A stretch of 20,377 nt of DNA from Bacteroidales bacterium (GCA_007119075.1 SKQJ01000105.1:1-20377); one strand, 5' to 3'; positions 8,222 through 16,438 are shown, counted from the stretch's first letter. Notes: a model not told the origin generated them from the sequence alone. Numbers and translations: made by a program.

Positions 8222-9412
8222 ATGAACATACACGAATACCAGGGGAAGTATATCCTGAAACAATTCGGCGTCGCTGTGCCCGAAGGGATGGTTGTGGAAT
8301 CTCCCGAGTCGGCTATGGAGGCTGCAAAAGAGATCAAGCATAAAACCGGAGCTGGCACCTGGGCCGTAAAGGCACAGATACATGCCGGGGGACGGGGTAA
8401 AGGGGGAGGCGTAAAAATAGCCCAATCAGTAGAAGATGTCGGAAAACATGCCAGGAGCATCCTGGGTATGAACCTCGTGACCCACCAAACCGGACCCGAA
8501 GGAAAAAAAGTCCATAAGGTTCTTGTTGAACAAGGCATATTTTATCCCGGCGAGAGCCAGGTGCAGGAATTTTATATGAGCGTTCTCCTGAACCGGCAAT
8601 CAGGACGCAATATAATAATGTATTCGACGGAAGGGGGTATGGATATTGAGACCGTTGCTGAAAAAACCCCTCATCTTATTTTCAGGGAAGAAATAGATCC
8701 CGGAACGGGGCTCCTGCCATTTCAGGCCAGGAAGGTTGCATTTAATCTGCAGCTCAAAGAAAAGGCCTTCAAGGAAATGACCAAGTTCGTTACCTCGCTC
8801 TACCGCTCTTACGAAAAGTCTGATGCATCGCTGTTTGAGATCAATCCTGTTTTTAAGACATCCGATAATCTGATTCTTGCAGCCGATGCTAAAGTAGTGC
8901 TCGACAGCAATTCTCTTTATCGTCATCCCGAATACGCCGAGATGAGGGACCTGTCAGAAGAGGATCCGGCCGAAGTGGAAGCCGGGAAATATGACCTGAA
9001 TTTCATTAAACTGGACGGAAATGTTGGCTGCATGGTCAACGGCGCCGGCCTTGCCATGGCTACCATGGATATAATCAAGTTATCGGGGGGAGAACCGGCC
9101 AATTTCCTTGATGTTGGCGGAACCGCAAACGCAACAACAGTTGAAGCCGGATTCAGGATCATATTGAAAGATCCGAATGTAAAAGCTATCCTGATAAACA
9201 TTTTCGGAGGCATTGTAAGATGCGACAGGGTCGCCAGGGGAATTGTCGAAGCATACAAAAGCATTGGCGATATTGATGTTCCTGTAATTGTAAGATTGCA
9301 GGGAACCAATGCTGCCGAGGCAAAAAAACTAATTGATGATTCCGGCCTTGAAGTCTTTCCGGCCATCACTCTTCAGGAGGCCGCCGATATGGTTGAAAAG
9401 GCTTTCGGATAA
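8222..9412 (+). CDS. sucC: Succinyl-CoA synthetase (ADP-forming) beta subunit
   Basis: The beta subunit couples succinyl-CoA and succinate interconversion to nucleotide phosphorylation in the TCA cycle; it needs the alpha subunit SucD. The frame is open from 8153, but I start at the ATG at 8222 (MNIHEYQGKYILKQFGV), which matches the family N terminus; this gives 396 residues. An ATP-grasp domain is shown by AQIHAGGRGKGGGVKI (51-66). The C-terminal CoA-ligase domain contains GEPANFLDVGG and NIFGGIVRCD (about 326-335), the latter near the subunit interface. No sucD gene follows: a minus-strand gene ends 13 bp downstream. TATTTTTA at 8191-8198, one base off the -7 consensus, is a possible promoter box. 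Confidence 0.97.
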   Translation: MNIHEYQGKYILKQFGVAVPEGMVVESPESAMEAAKEIKHKTGAGTWAVKAQIHAGGRGKGGGVKIAQSVEDVGKHARSILGMNLVTHQTGPEGKKVHKVLVEQGIFYPGESQVQEFYMSVLLNRQSGRNIIMYSTEGGMDIETVAEKTPHLIFREEIDPGTGLLPFQARKVAFNLQLKEKAFKEMTKFVTSLYRSYEKSDASLFEINPVFKTSDNLILAADAKVVLDSNSLYRHPEYAEMRDLSEEDPAEVEAGKYDLNFIKLDGNVGCMVNGAGLAMATMDIIKLSGGEPANFLDVGGTANATTVEAGFRIILKDPNVKAILINIFGGIVRCDRVARGIVEAYKSIGDIDVPVIVRLQGTNAAEAKKLIDDSGLEVFPAITLQEAADMVEKAFG

Positions 9413-9425
9413 TATCTCGGGCCTG

Positions 9426-10682
9426 CTACCAGATTACCGGTTTCCTTTTCAGCGGAAGCGTCATACACCTGGCCCCCCCGCCTCCGCGTGGCAGTTCCGA
9501 GCCTTTCAGGGCGATTACGGCCTTTTTATGATCATTCGGATCCGATTTTCCTGAAAGAACATCCCTGGCGCTTAATATTTCGAACCCGTTATTGTTCAAT
9601 TCATCAAGAGTTCGTGTATTTCTTTCATAACCTATCACTTTTCCGGGTGCAAGTGCAAGAAAATTCGCACCGCTGTGCCATTGTTCCCTCTCCTGGGTCC
9701 AGATATCTGTCCGGCCGCCGCAATAGACCGGTTTAAGATCCATGCCCAGACTTTTAAGCACTTCCGGGATATTTCTCACTTCACTGATTGACTTGACCTT
9801 CCCGTTATCAATTATTATGTGAACGGTCTGGAATTTACTGGTCCTGTATATCACCGGTTCGTATACCATGCATAAATCCGTATCGAGCAGGGTAAATACC
9901 ATGTCAAGATGGATAAAGGATTCAGGGCTTAACGGTAATTCCTGTACAATTATGTTCATTTTGCCCTGTTTCTCTGATTTTATCATATCAAGCACCCGGT
10001 CAATGCCATGTGAGGTTGTGCGGGTTCCTATCCCGGTTAAAATGATGTCATCCCGCGCTATCAGCACATCGCCTCCCTCTATTGTAGCTCTGGGCTCATC
10101 ACTGTTTATCCTGAGTGTTTTTGTATCAAAAAATCCACTTGAATCAAATATGGTTTGCAGAATGATCGATTCTCTTTCCCTGACCTTATTGGCCATTTTG
10201 CTGATAAGCACATTACCGGGCATTGGGATTGCAGCGTCCCTGATAAAAAAGAAGTTGTGCAGGGGGAGCAGCGAATAGCGTTCCCTGCTGAGATATTTTG
10301 TCAGGGTATTCTTATGAGTTACGACTCCCTCAATAAAGAGACCGGCCAGTTCTTCATTTGATTTTTGGAGCAGATGATCACATAGATCATAATTGCCGGC
10401 GGTTGAGCATACTCTTTCCACAAGTTTTTCTTTTACTCCCTGGTCCTTAAGTGCGCCGGAAAGAAGATCTTTGACCTTATAAACCTGTGAGAATCTACCG
10501 AGAATCCCCTCCAGCTCAGAATATTCCTTTCGTGCAACCGACAAATTCAAAATATCGCTGTAGAGCGCCCGTTCTGCGTTGCCAGGGGTCATATTTTCCA
10601 CCTCCGGACCGGGATCATGGATCATTACGGCTTCAAGCACCCCGATTTCGGAGCGTATATCTACGTTGACATTATCATGCAT
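9426..10682 (-). CDS. arcA: Arginine deiminase
   Basis: Hydrolyses arginine to citrulline and ammonia, the first step of the arginine deiminase pathway, in the cytosol. The 418-residue length matches the family. The N terminus SEIGVLEAVMIHDPGPEVENMTP is typical. The catalytic set is complete: Asp149 in FFIRDAA, Glu202 in EGGD (202-205), His258 and Asp260 in IHLDMVF, and nucleophile Cys406 in RGGGGARCMTLPL. The segment EQWHSGANFLALAPGKVIGYERN (334-355) is also conserved. Neither ornithine carbamoyltransferase, carbamate kinase nor an arginine/ornithine antiporter is adjacent, so the rest of the pathway, if present, lies elsewhere. It converges with sucC at 13-bp spacing. An exact minus-strand -7 box lies about 107 bp upstream. 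Confidence 0.95.
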   Translation of the reverse strand: MHDNVNVDIRSEIGVLEAVMIHDPGPEVENMTPGNAERALYSDILNLSVARKEYSELEGILGRFSQVYKVKDLLSGALKDQGVKEKLVERVCSTAGNYDLCDHLLQKSNEELAGLFIEGVVTHKNTLTKYLSRERYSLLPLHNFFFIRDAAIPMPGNVLISKMANKVRERESIILQTIFDSSGFFDTKTLRINSDEPRATIEGGDVLIARDDIILTGIGTRTTSHGIDRVLDMIKSEKQGKMNIIVQELPLSPESFIHLDMVFTLLDTDLCMVYEPVIYRTSKFQTVHIIIDNGKVKSISEVRNIPEVLKSLGMDLKPVYCGGRTDIWTQEREQWHSGANFLALAPGKVIGYERNTRTLDELNNNGFEILSARDVLSGKSDPNDHKKAVIALKGSELPRGGGGARCMTLPLKRKPVIW

Positions 10683-10788
10683 GAGGGTAAAGTATCGTTA
10701 GTCTATTTTATTTCGGTGCAAAAAATGAACAAGGTGAACCATGATTTCGTATATAATTATATGTATGAAGGCTTAACTGGCAAATATG

Positions 10789-10796
10789 CAAATTTA
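10789..10796 (-). promoter_or_regulatory. Putative -7 promoter element for arcA
   Basis: The minus strand reads TAAATTTG, an exact TAnnTTTG match, giving a leader of about 100 nt before the arcA start codon. I see no good -33 partner, so this rests on the -7 box and position alone. Confidence 0.4.
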
Positions 10797-10949
10797 ATTT
10801 ATTACATCTTGAAAAACCATCCCTTAGTATGGAAGTAATGGAAAGCACTTGCTTAAACAGAAATCCACGAGATAAATTTTGGTTCAGTCATTATATTTTC
10901 CGAATAAGCTTTTTGCTGCAATAAAGAAAAAGAGTTTGCTGTTTATTAA

Positions 10950-10957
10950 TAATTTTG
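10950..10957 (+). promoter_or_regulatory. Putative -7 promoter element for the DUF4294 gene
   Basis: TAATTTTG matches TAnnTTTG exactly and lies 25 bp before the ATG at 10983, giving a short leader of about 20 nt. No TTTG lies at the expected -33 distance. Confidence 0.45.
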
Positions 10958-10982
10958 TTGCTAAGGTATCGTTAATATCATT

Positions 10983-11591
10983 ATGTACAGATTCATTATT
11001 TCAATCCTGGTTACTGTTTTGCTGTCGCCTGTAACACGCGGCCAGGAACTTCCCCGTGATACTATTTCATTCGAAAACCTGCAGATTTTCAATCAGATGG
11101 TGAAAGACGGAGATACAATCCTTCATTCAACAATCAATGAGGTGGTGGTATACCCGGTGCCCCAGTTTACCAGCCGGCGGGATTTGAGAAGATATCACCG
11201 TCTCGTGCATAACCTCAAGGTCGTTCATCCTTACGCAGTTCTGGCAGCAGCAAAACTTGACGAAATGAACGAGGCATTCACACAGTTGACTAACGAAAGG
11301 GAACGAAACCAGTTTATAAAACAAGTGGAAAAAGAGCTCATGGAAGAATTCTCCGATGAACTCAAATCACTGACCATTACCCAGGGAAGGCTACTTATCA
11401 AATTGATTGACAGGGAAACCGGGAACACCTCGTATGAGCTCGTCAGGGAACTCCGGGGATCATTTTCCGCATTTTTCTGGCAAACGGTTGCCAGGCTGTT
11501 CGGTTCCAATCTTAAAACCACCTTCGATGCCGAGGGCGAAGACAAATTGATCGACCAGATCGTCGTCCTGATAGAGAACGGGCAGATCTGA
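10983..11591 (+). CDS. Secreted DUF4294 family protein
   Basis: A 202-residue protein of the DUF4294 family, which is typical of Bacteroidota and has no assigned function. Residues 1-20 (MYRFIISILVTVLLSPVTRG) form a Sec signal peptide with probable cleavage before QELPRD, and there is no lipobox, so a soluble periplasmic location is likely. The family core spans about 60-190: RRYHRLVHNLKVVHPYAVLAA, then the helical charged segment around 95-125, then ITQGRLLIKLIDRETGNTSYELVRELRGSFSAFFWQTVARLFGSNLK (split by no gaps). No catalytic residues can be assigned. It converges with the ElbB gene at 40-bp spacing, with no clear terminator between them. Confidence 0.85.
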   Translation: MYRFIISILVTVLLSPVTRGQELPRDTISFENLQIFNQMVKDGDTILHSTINEVVVYPVPQFTSRRDLRRYHRLVHNLKVVHPYAVLAAAKLDEMNEAFTQLTNERERNQFIKQVEKELMEEFSDELKSLTITQGRLLIKLIDRETGNTSYELVRELRGSFSAFFWQTVARLFGSNLKTTFDAEGEDKLIDQIVVLIENGQI

Positions 11592-11631
11592 CACGGGCCG
11601 TTTAATTCTGCATGCTGCCCGGAATAATTCC

Positions 11632-12288
11632 TTAAAAAAACCTGTAGATTTCTTTTACAAGAGCGTCCGCACCGGCGGCAATATCCATAATGGTAGCATC
11701 GAGCATGTAGCAGGGCGAGGTTACGAGTTTGTGCTTTGTGTCGGTAATGACTTCCCCGTGAGTGGTTTCTTTATGCGTGGCGCCCATTGCTTCAAGTGCA
11801 CTGGCAGTCTCCGGATCTTTTCCTATAGTTAATTCCGGTTCATCAAGAATCCTTGCAATAAGGGCAGGAGCAATACACACGGCTCCAATGGGCTTCTCCT
11901 GATCAACCATGTCCCTTACAGCTTTTTCAACCTGGCCGTCAACGCTGCAGTCTGCTCCGTCGAATGCAAAGCTTGACAGATTTTTGGCTGCTCCGAAGCC
12001 TCCGGGAAAAATAAGGGAATCGAATTCTCCGGCCCTGAATTCGGATAGGTCTTTGATTTTGCCTCTTGCAATCCGTGCAGATTCAACCAGTACATTACGC
12101 GTTTCATTCATTTCCTCCCCGGTTATATGATTCACTACATGATGCTGGGAAATGTCAGGGGCGAAAATCTCGTATTCACCGCCATTCTTAAGGATGGCGT
12201 AAAGGATCATTATGGATTCATGTATCTCGCTGCCGTCAAAAACGCCACAGCCTGAAAGAACAACCGCAAATCTTTTTTTTGTTTCCAT
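11632..12288 (-). CDS. elbB: ElbB/ES1 family isoprenoid-biosynthesis-like protein (DJ-1/PfpI superfamily)
   Basis: A 218-residue protein closely resembling E. coli ElbB, a DJ-1/PfpI-like protein reported to have glyoxalase activity; the name reflects an old genetic link to isoprenoid biosynthesis. Motifs: SGCGVFDGSEIHES (12-25), NHITGEEMNETRNVLVESARIARG (53-76 region), FPGGFGAAKNLS (94-105), and the nucleophile-elbow Cys138 in GAVCIAPAL. The length equals that of the family. It is the last of three minus-strand genes; 98 bp separate it from the sugar transferase, and I find no exact promoter box in that gap, so cotranscription is possible. The physiological substrate cannot be told from sequence. 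Confidence 0.93.
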   Translation of the reverse strand: METKKRFAVVLSGCGVFDGSEIHESIMILYAILKNGGEYEIFAPDISQHHVVNHITGEEMNETRNVLVESARIARGKIKDLSEFRAGEFDSLIFPGGFGAAKNLSSFAFDGADCSVDGQVEKAVRDMVDQEKPIGAVCIAPALIARILDEPELTIGKDPETASALEAMGATHKETTHGEVITDTKHKLVTSPCYMLDATIMDIAAGADALVKEIYRFF

Positions 12289-12386
12289 ATATTAGATTTT
12301 TTGAGTCCGGAACCATGAACGAACGGAGCTTCAATACCGCAGGCCGGCTGTCTGAGCTGCCGTCTGCAATGGCATCTGGCAATTAA

Positions 12387-13805
12387 TTATACGCCGTTCC
12401 GCCGGAAGATTACAACCAATGTAAGAATCAGTATTTGAAAATCAACAAAAACAGACATGTTTTCCAGATAGATGATATCATACCTGAGTCTCTGGACCAT
12501 CTGCTCCACATTTTCTGCATAACCGTATTTAACCTGCCCCCAGGAAGTTATGCCAGGCTTTATTTTGAGGAGGTGCCTGTAATGCGGAGCCTGTTTCATT
12601 ATCTGGTCGATATAATACCGGCGCTCGGGACGCGGGCCGACCAGCGACATATCCCCCTTAAGAACATTAATGAAATTGGGAATTTCATCCAGTTTGGTCC
12701 TCCTGAGAAAGCGACCGGGTCTGGTTATCCTGGGATCATTTTTGGAGGATAGTTCAGGGCCGTTTTGTTCGGCATTTTTAACCATTGTCCGGAATTTATA
12801 TATCCTGAATGGTTTGCCGTTTTTGCCGACACGCTCATGACTGTAGATGATGGGCCCTTCAGAGCTCATCCTTATCCATATGGCTATAAATGCAGAGACA
12901 GGCAGCAAAATGATAAGTGCGATTATGGAAAACACAATGTCCAGGGTATATTTCAGGTTCCTTTGCCAGGCCGGCATTATTCTCTGGGAAACCTCGATAA
13001 GGGGAGTCTCGATAATTGTGTTGATCCGGGCCCTTCCGGTGAGTATGTCATGCAGTGCCGGAATTGCCTTTATAACAAGCCCGGGATGGTCAAGCTTATT
13101 TATGATCTTCTCTATCTTGCCGTGCTCGGTTGATTCAATTGCAAGGACAACTTCATCCACCTTGTTTTCTGAAATCACTTCCGGCAAATTATCGAGTCCG
13201 CCAAGATGCTTCATATGAGTTGCAAGCGGAAAATGATTATTGCCGTTTATGTTTATAAAACCTATGAATTTGTTTCCTGTTGATCTGAACTGTTCATTGA
13301 TTTCCTTGTAAATATCTACCGCCTTTTTATCGCTTCCGATGATGATAGTGTTGAATCCCGTCTTTCCCTTCTGGATAGCCGATATATTGTTTGATATCAG
13401 TATCAGCCTGGGGATGTAAAAAGTCATGAAATGGATCGAAAACAGGACCACGAAAGAATTTAAGAAACTGATTGAATTATCGGTCAGTATGCCCTGGGAA
13501 ATAAGGAATATGAAAACTATCGGCATACCGGTAAGCGAAACCGAGAATGCCGAACCAAGCTCCTTTAGCCTTGAGCGCCTTAACACATCACGGTAGAAAC
13601 CCCATAGAAAATAAAGAAAAACCCAGAAAACCGGCATTATTGCAAGTCCCGTATAGAACACCTGGCTTTTTGATGAAGTGAGCAGGTTGAAAATCCCCCC
13701 TCCATAGCCAATTTCTGTAAAATACAGGTACAATAATACCCAGCTTAACATTGCAGAAAAAACATCTGTCGAGAGATATTTGATTATTTGCTGTTTATGG
13801 CGCAT
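12387..13805 (-). CDS. Polyprenyl-phosphate sugar-1-phosphate transferase (exopolysaccharide initiation)
   Basis: A 472-residue membrane enzyme of the WcaJ/WbaP-type family, which transfers a sugar-1-phosphate from a nucleotide sugar to undecaprenyl phosphate to start assembly of a polysaccharide or glycan. Hydrophobic segments lie near residues 15-33, 50-70, 88-105 and 115-135. A cytoplasmic Rossmann-like domain follows (FNTIIIGSDKKAVDI, 151-165). A further hydrophobic segment (about 284-310) precedes the catalytic domain, which contains YKFRTM (336-341), TKLDEIPNFINVLKGDMS (with Asp373-Glu374 catalytic) and VGPRPE (389-394). The C-terminal IKPGITSWGQVKYGYA is also typical. No glycosyltransferases, flippase or polymerase are nearby, so the polysaccharide cannot be inferred. 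A Gfo/Idh-like gene lies 73 bp upstream on the same strand. Confidence 0.95.
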   Translation of the reverse strand: MRHKQQIIKYLSTDVFSAMLSWVLLYLYFTEIGYGGGIFNLLTSSKSQVFYTGLAIMPVFWVFLYFLWGFYRDVLRRSRLKELGSAFSVSLTGMPIVFIFLISQGILTDNSISFLNSFVVLFSIHFMTFYIPRLILISNNISAIQKGKTGFNTIIIGSDKKAVDIYKEINEQFRSTGNKFIGFININGNNHFPLATHMKHLGGLDNLPEVISENKVDEVVLAIESTEHGKIEKIINKLDHPGLVIKAIPALHDILTGRARINTIIETPLIEVSQRIMPAWQRNLKYTLDIVFSIIALIILLPVSAFIAIWIRMSSEGPIIYSHERVGKNGKPFRIYKFRTMVKNAEQNGPELSSKNDPRITRPGRFLRRTKLDEIPNFINVLKGDMSLVGPRPERRYYIDQIMKQAPHYRHLLKIKPGITSWGQVKYGYAENVEQMVQRLRYDIIYLENMSVFVDFQILILTLVVIFRRNGV

Positions 13806-13878
13806 CCCGGATAAGTTGACAGGTCAAATAATAAGGTAATCATAATTACTGATTTCCAGGCTGAAGAAGTGAAGGAAT

Positions 13879-14817
13879 TCATGCCGGTTCCGTTAAAAAG
13901 AACTTTCCCGTGATGCTGTGACAAAGCTCGATAAGCCTTGATATTTCAAAAAGATCTTTTCCGGAATGAGTGTTATGTATAATTGATTGGTAAAAATTAT
14001 CCAGTTCCCGGTAAGCCGCTTTTCCCGCAATATCCTCTTCAAACTCCTGTGAGTATGATTTTATTGTATCAGGGTCTTTTGATTTATTAACATTTATAAG
14101 ACGCTTTTCCAAATCCATTTCCACAAGGTTGTATTCCTGATATATGAAGATACGAAAATCTTTTCTCTCGGTGAAACCCGAAAACAGGATATTAGCGACC
14201 GAGCCGTTGTCAAATTCAATTCTTGCGTTTAAGGGTCCTGTTGATGAAATGCCCGGAGAATGACTGAAACAACGTATTTTCTGAATATTCACGGGACAAA
14301 GGTACAACATGGCGTCAAGCATCTCTAAAAGGTGACAGCCTGGAGATTCACACAGCAAAGAGGTTTGGGCCTGATGTCGTGGTGCGTGCAATCTGATATC
14401 GAAAAACGAGGGATGTGTTACCATAGGCATTGCTGCCTTTAATGCAGGATTTGTACGGGAGGGATGAAGGATTTTGATAACGGATTGCGCCTCACTGTGC
14501 AATGCAGTTATCCGTCTGACAAGGCTCAGCGATAATCCGGTTGCCTCCAAAAGCAATACATGCCTGGAATGTTTTAAAGCTTTTGTAATAATACCCGCAT
14601 ATCCGGGCCCGGCTCGTTGGATTATCAAAACATCGCTATTGCTCAATAAATCTTCCAGCGAGAGAAAAGGGATGTATTTTTTTGTCCAGCCTGGTATTGC
14701 GGATTTGTTCATGTCAGGGATGAAGAAACCGGTCGGTTCGAATCCGGGATGGCCTGAAATTGATCTATAAACTATATCTGGCACGCAACCAACAAAACCG
14801 GTTTTAAGCATAAACAA
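13879..14817 (-). CDS. Degenerate Gfo/Idh/MocA-like protein
   Basis: A 312-residue protein that follows the overall plan of Gfo/Idh/MocA oxidoreductases: an N-terminal Rossmann-like half (about 1-115), then an alpha/beta half (about 120-312) ending in a helix resembling the family C terminus. The key signatures are eroded. The dinucleotide-binding loop reads GFVGCVPD (7-14), lacking the usual GxGxxG, and the EKP motif carrying the catalytic lysine is replaced by EATG (91-94). The usual HxxD catalytic pair may correspond to CHLLEMLD (161-168). It may therefore lack dehydrogenase activity or bind a ligand without catalysis; this is inference. It precedes the sugar transferase on the same strand with a 73-bp gap, suggesting a role in nucleotide-sugar or polysaccharide metabolism. 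An alternative ATG lies two codons in. Confidence 0.72.
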   Translation of the reverse strand: MFMLKTGFVGCVPDIVYRSISGHPGFEPTGFFIPDMNKSAIPGWTKKYIPFLSLEDLLSNSDVLIIQRAGPGYAGIITKALKHSRHVLLLEATGLSLSLVRRITALHSEAQSVIKILHPSRTNPALKAAMPMVTHPSFFDIRLHAPRHQAQTSLLCESPGCHLLEMLDAMLYLCPVNIQKIRCFSHSPGISSTGPLNARIEFDNGSVANILFSGFTERKDFRIFIYQEYNLVEMDLEKRLINVNKSKDPDTIKSYSQEFEEDIAGKAAYRELDNFYQSIIHNTHSGKDLFEISRLIELCHSITGKFFLTEPA

Positions 14818-14963
14818 GAATTTAACACAAAATTAAATTAATTTTTTACAACAGCTTTGTGGTCCGCTTTTGTAAAATATGTTCTAAAGCACTTCGATGT
14901 GTCAGTACGACCGGGCTTTAATTGGTTTTATTCATAAATTAATGTATTTTGGACGTTATGGTT

Positions 14964-14971
14964 TAACTTTG
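14964..14971 (+). promoter_or_regulatory. Putative -7 promoter element for pcm
   Basis: TAACTTTG matches TAnnTTTG exactly. A transcript starting near 14978 would leave about 42 nt before the ATG at 15020 but only about 12 nt before the ATG at 14990, which mildly favours the later start. Confidence 0.45.
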
Positions 14972-15019
14972 CGTTTCAGGTAGTCTCACATGTGCCTGAA
15001 TGATAACAAAATTTTGCTG

Positions 15020-15664
15020 ATGAAGGATTCATTTAGGCACAAGGGCTTGAGAAACAAGCTTGTCGAAGAAATTCGCCTGAAAGGAATTGATGACGAAAGA
15101 GTTTTGCAGGCCATAATGAAGGTGCCGCGCCACCTGTTTATGGATACGGGTTTTGTGAAATTCGCCTATAAGGATCAGGCCTTCCCGATCGGCAGCGGCC
15201 AGACAATATCTCAGCCTTATACCGTGGCTTATCAGACCAGGCTTCTTGATGTGCACAGACACTGCAAGGTGCTTGAGATCGGTACCGGATCAGGTTATCA
15301 GACAGCAGTGCTTCTTGAGATGGGAGCCAAGGTTTACACCATAGAACGACAAAGGGAGCTTTACCTGAAGGTGCAATCTTTTCTCCCCTCCATAGGATAT
15401 AATGCAAATTTCTTTTATGGCGATGGGTATGAGGGACTGGAAAGCTACGGACCGTTTGACCGCATCCTTGTAACCGCGGGGGCAACGGAAATGCCGGAAA
15501 AATTGTTGGCCCAGATTAAAACCGGAGGGATAATGGTTGTGCCGCTCGGAGGCAGTGATTCCCAGGTAATGACAAGAATTGTGAGGACCGGGGATGATAG
15601 TTTTGAAAAAACTGAACACGGACGATTTGTTTTTGTTCCTTTACTTAAGGGCAGATCGATGTGA
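15020..15664 (+). CDS. pcm: Protein-L-isoaspartate O-methyltransferase
   Basis: Methylates the abnormal isoaspartyl residues that form as proteins age, using S-adenosylmethionine, so that they can revert to aspartate. From the ATG at 15020 (MKDSFRHKGLRNKLVEEI) the product is 214 residues, the usual bacterial length. An in-frame ATG at 14990 would add ten residues (MCLNDNKILL) with no family counterpart, and the promoter box at 14964-14971 would leave that start almost leaderless. Motifs: VPRHLFMD (35-42), the family signature SGQTISQPYTVAYQT (59-73), the SAM-binding glycine loop VLEIGTGSGYQTA (84-96), DRILVTAGATEMPEKL (147-162) and GGIMVVPLG (169-177). It is divergent from the Gfo/Idh-like gene. 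A metallo-hydrolase gene follows 76 bp downstream. Confidence 0.95.
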   Translation: MKDSFRHKGLRNKLVEEIRLKGIDDERVLQAIMKVPRHLFMDTGFVKFAYKDQAFPIGSGQTISQPYTVAYQTRLLDVHRHCKVLEIGTGSGYQTAVLLEMGAKVYTIERQRELYLKVQSFLPSIGYNANFFYGDGYEGLESYGPFDRILVTAGATEMPEKLLAQIKTGGIMVVPLGGSDSQVMTRIVRTGDDSFEKTEHGRFVFVPLLKGRSM

Positions 15665-15678
15665 ATAAACGGAACCTG

Positions 15679-15693
15679 CCCGGCCCCTCCGGG
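15679..15693 (+). terminator. Small GC hairpin after pcm, possible weak terminator
   Basis: CCCGG (15679-15683) pairs with CCGGG (15689-15693) around a 5-nt loop, 15 bp after the pcm stop. There is no T tract, so termination would have to be weak or Rho-assisted. Confidence 0.25.
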
Positions 15694-15740
15694 ATTTACT
15701 GATTACGGGCGAAAACAGAAAATATTTTTATACCGCACAT

Positions 15741-16400
15741 ATGGTTAAAATTCAAAAATTTATATTTAATCCATTCCAGGAGAATTCCTATGTACTTTTC
15801 GATGAAACCGGACAATGTATCTTTGTGGATATGGGAAGCTATGCGGTGGAAGAAAAAAAAGCGGTTTTGTATTTTATTGAAAACAATGGACTTTCTCCCG
15901 TAATGCTTGTAAATACCCACTGTCATGTAGATCACATTCTGGGAAATTCATTTTTCAAAAACAAACTCAGGATAAAAACAGCCGCCCATCAGGGAGATGA
16001 TTTTATTCTCGAAGATGCTGTTGAACATGGGAAAATGTTTGGCCTGGAGGTCGAATCGCCTCCCCCGATCGATATTTATCTTGAGGAAGGCCAAAGAATC
16101 TCCTTTGGCAATTCCAGGCTTGAAGTTCTTCATGTGCCCGGCCATTCACCCGGAAGCATTGCCTTATATTGTCAAGATGACAATTTCGTTATTTCAGGCG
16201 ATGTTTTGTTCAATGGAAGCATCGGAAGAACAGACCTGCCCGGAGGGGATTATACTACCCTGATAAATTCGATCGGTAAAAAATTATTGAATCTTCCAGG
16301 GGAAACCATCATTTATTGCGGTCATGGTCCGGAGACCACAATAGGAGAGGAACGGGAAAATAATCCTTTTTTAAGTTCATCAGGCATCTATGACCAATGA
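15741..16400 (+). CDS. Metallo-beta-lactamase-fold hydrolase, glyoxalase II-like
   Basis: A 219-residue binuclear-metal hydrolase. The metal ligands are all present: the HxHxDH motif in NTHCHVDH (58-65), His135 in VPGHSPGS (132-139), Asp154 in ISGDVLF (151-157) and His195 in CGHGPET (193-199). The segment GSIGRTDLPGGDY (159-171) is typical of the compact YcbL-like glyoxalase II subgroup, which lacks the C-terminal glutathione-binding helical domain of GloB. Likely substrates are thioesters such as S-lactoylglutathione or other thiol conjugates, but sequence alone does not settle this. There is no signal peptide. It lies 76 bp after pcm on the same strand; TATTTTTA just upstream is one base from the -7 consensus, so it may have its own promoter. 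Confidence 0.9.
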   Translation: MVKIQKFIFNPFQENSYVLFDETGQCIFVDMGSYAVEEKKAVLYFIENNGLSPVMLVNTHCHVDHILGNSFFKNKLRIKTAAHQGDDFILEDAVEHGKMFGLEVESPPPIDIYLEEGQRISFGNSRLEVLHVPGHSPGSIALYCQDDNFVISGDVLFNGSIGRTDLPGGDYTTLINSIGKKLLNLPGETIIYCGHGPETTIGEERENNPFLSSSGIYDQ

Positions 16401-16410
16401 AAAAAGTGAT

Positions 16411-16438
16411 TGATTGTGTAACTTAAATTATACAATCA
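16411..16438. repeat. Inverted repeat (11-bp arms) between the hydrolase gene and gcvP
   Basis: TGATTGTGTAA (16411-16421) pairs with TTATACAATCA (16428-16438) with one G-T wobble and a 6-nt loop. It starts 10 bp after the hydrolase stop, so it could be an AT-rich terminator, but only a short interrupted T stretch follows. It could equally be a DNA-binding site. Confidence 0.5.

Larger units (their letters stand above)
10683..10982. other. 300-bp divergent intergenic region between arcA and the DUF4294 gene
   Basis: AT-rich spacer that must hold promoters in both directions. It contains an exact -7 box on the minus strand (10789-10796) and one on the plus strand (10950-10957). A plus-strand open frame at 10617-10838 mostly covers the antisense of the arcA start and resembles nothing I recognise. 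I see no RNA gene or strong hairpin. Confidence 0.65.

Noticed and set aside
10617..10838. 73-codon plus-strand open frame overlapping the arcA start
   Set aside because: Its first part is antisense to arcA and the rest is AT-rich spacer holding the probable arcA promoter.
7550..12380. Shared 11-mer TGCCGTCTGCA near 7554 and 12358
   Set aside because: Repeats of this length are expected by chance many times in 20 kb; flanking bases do not match consistently.
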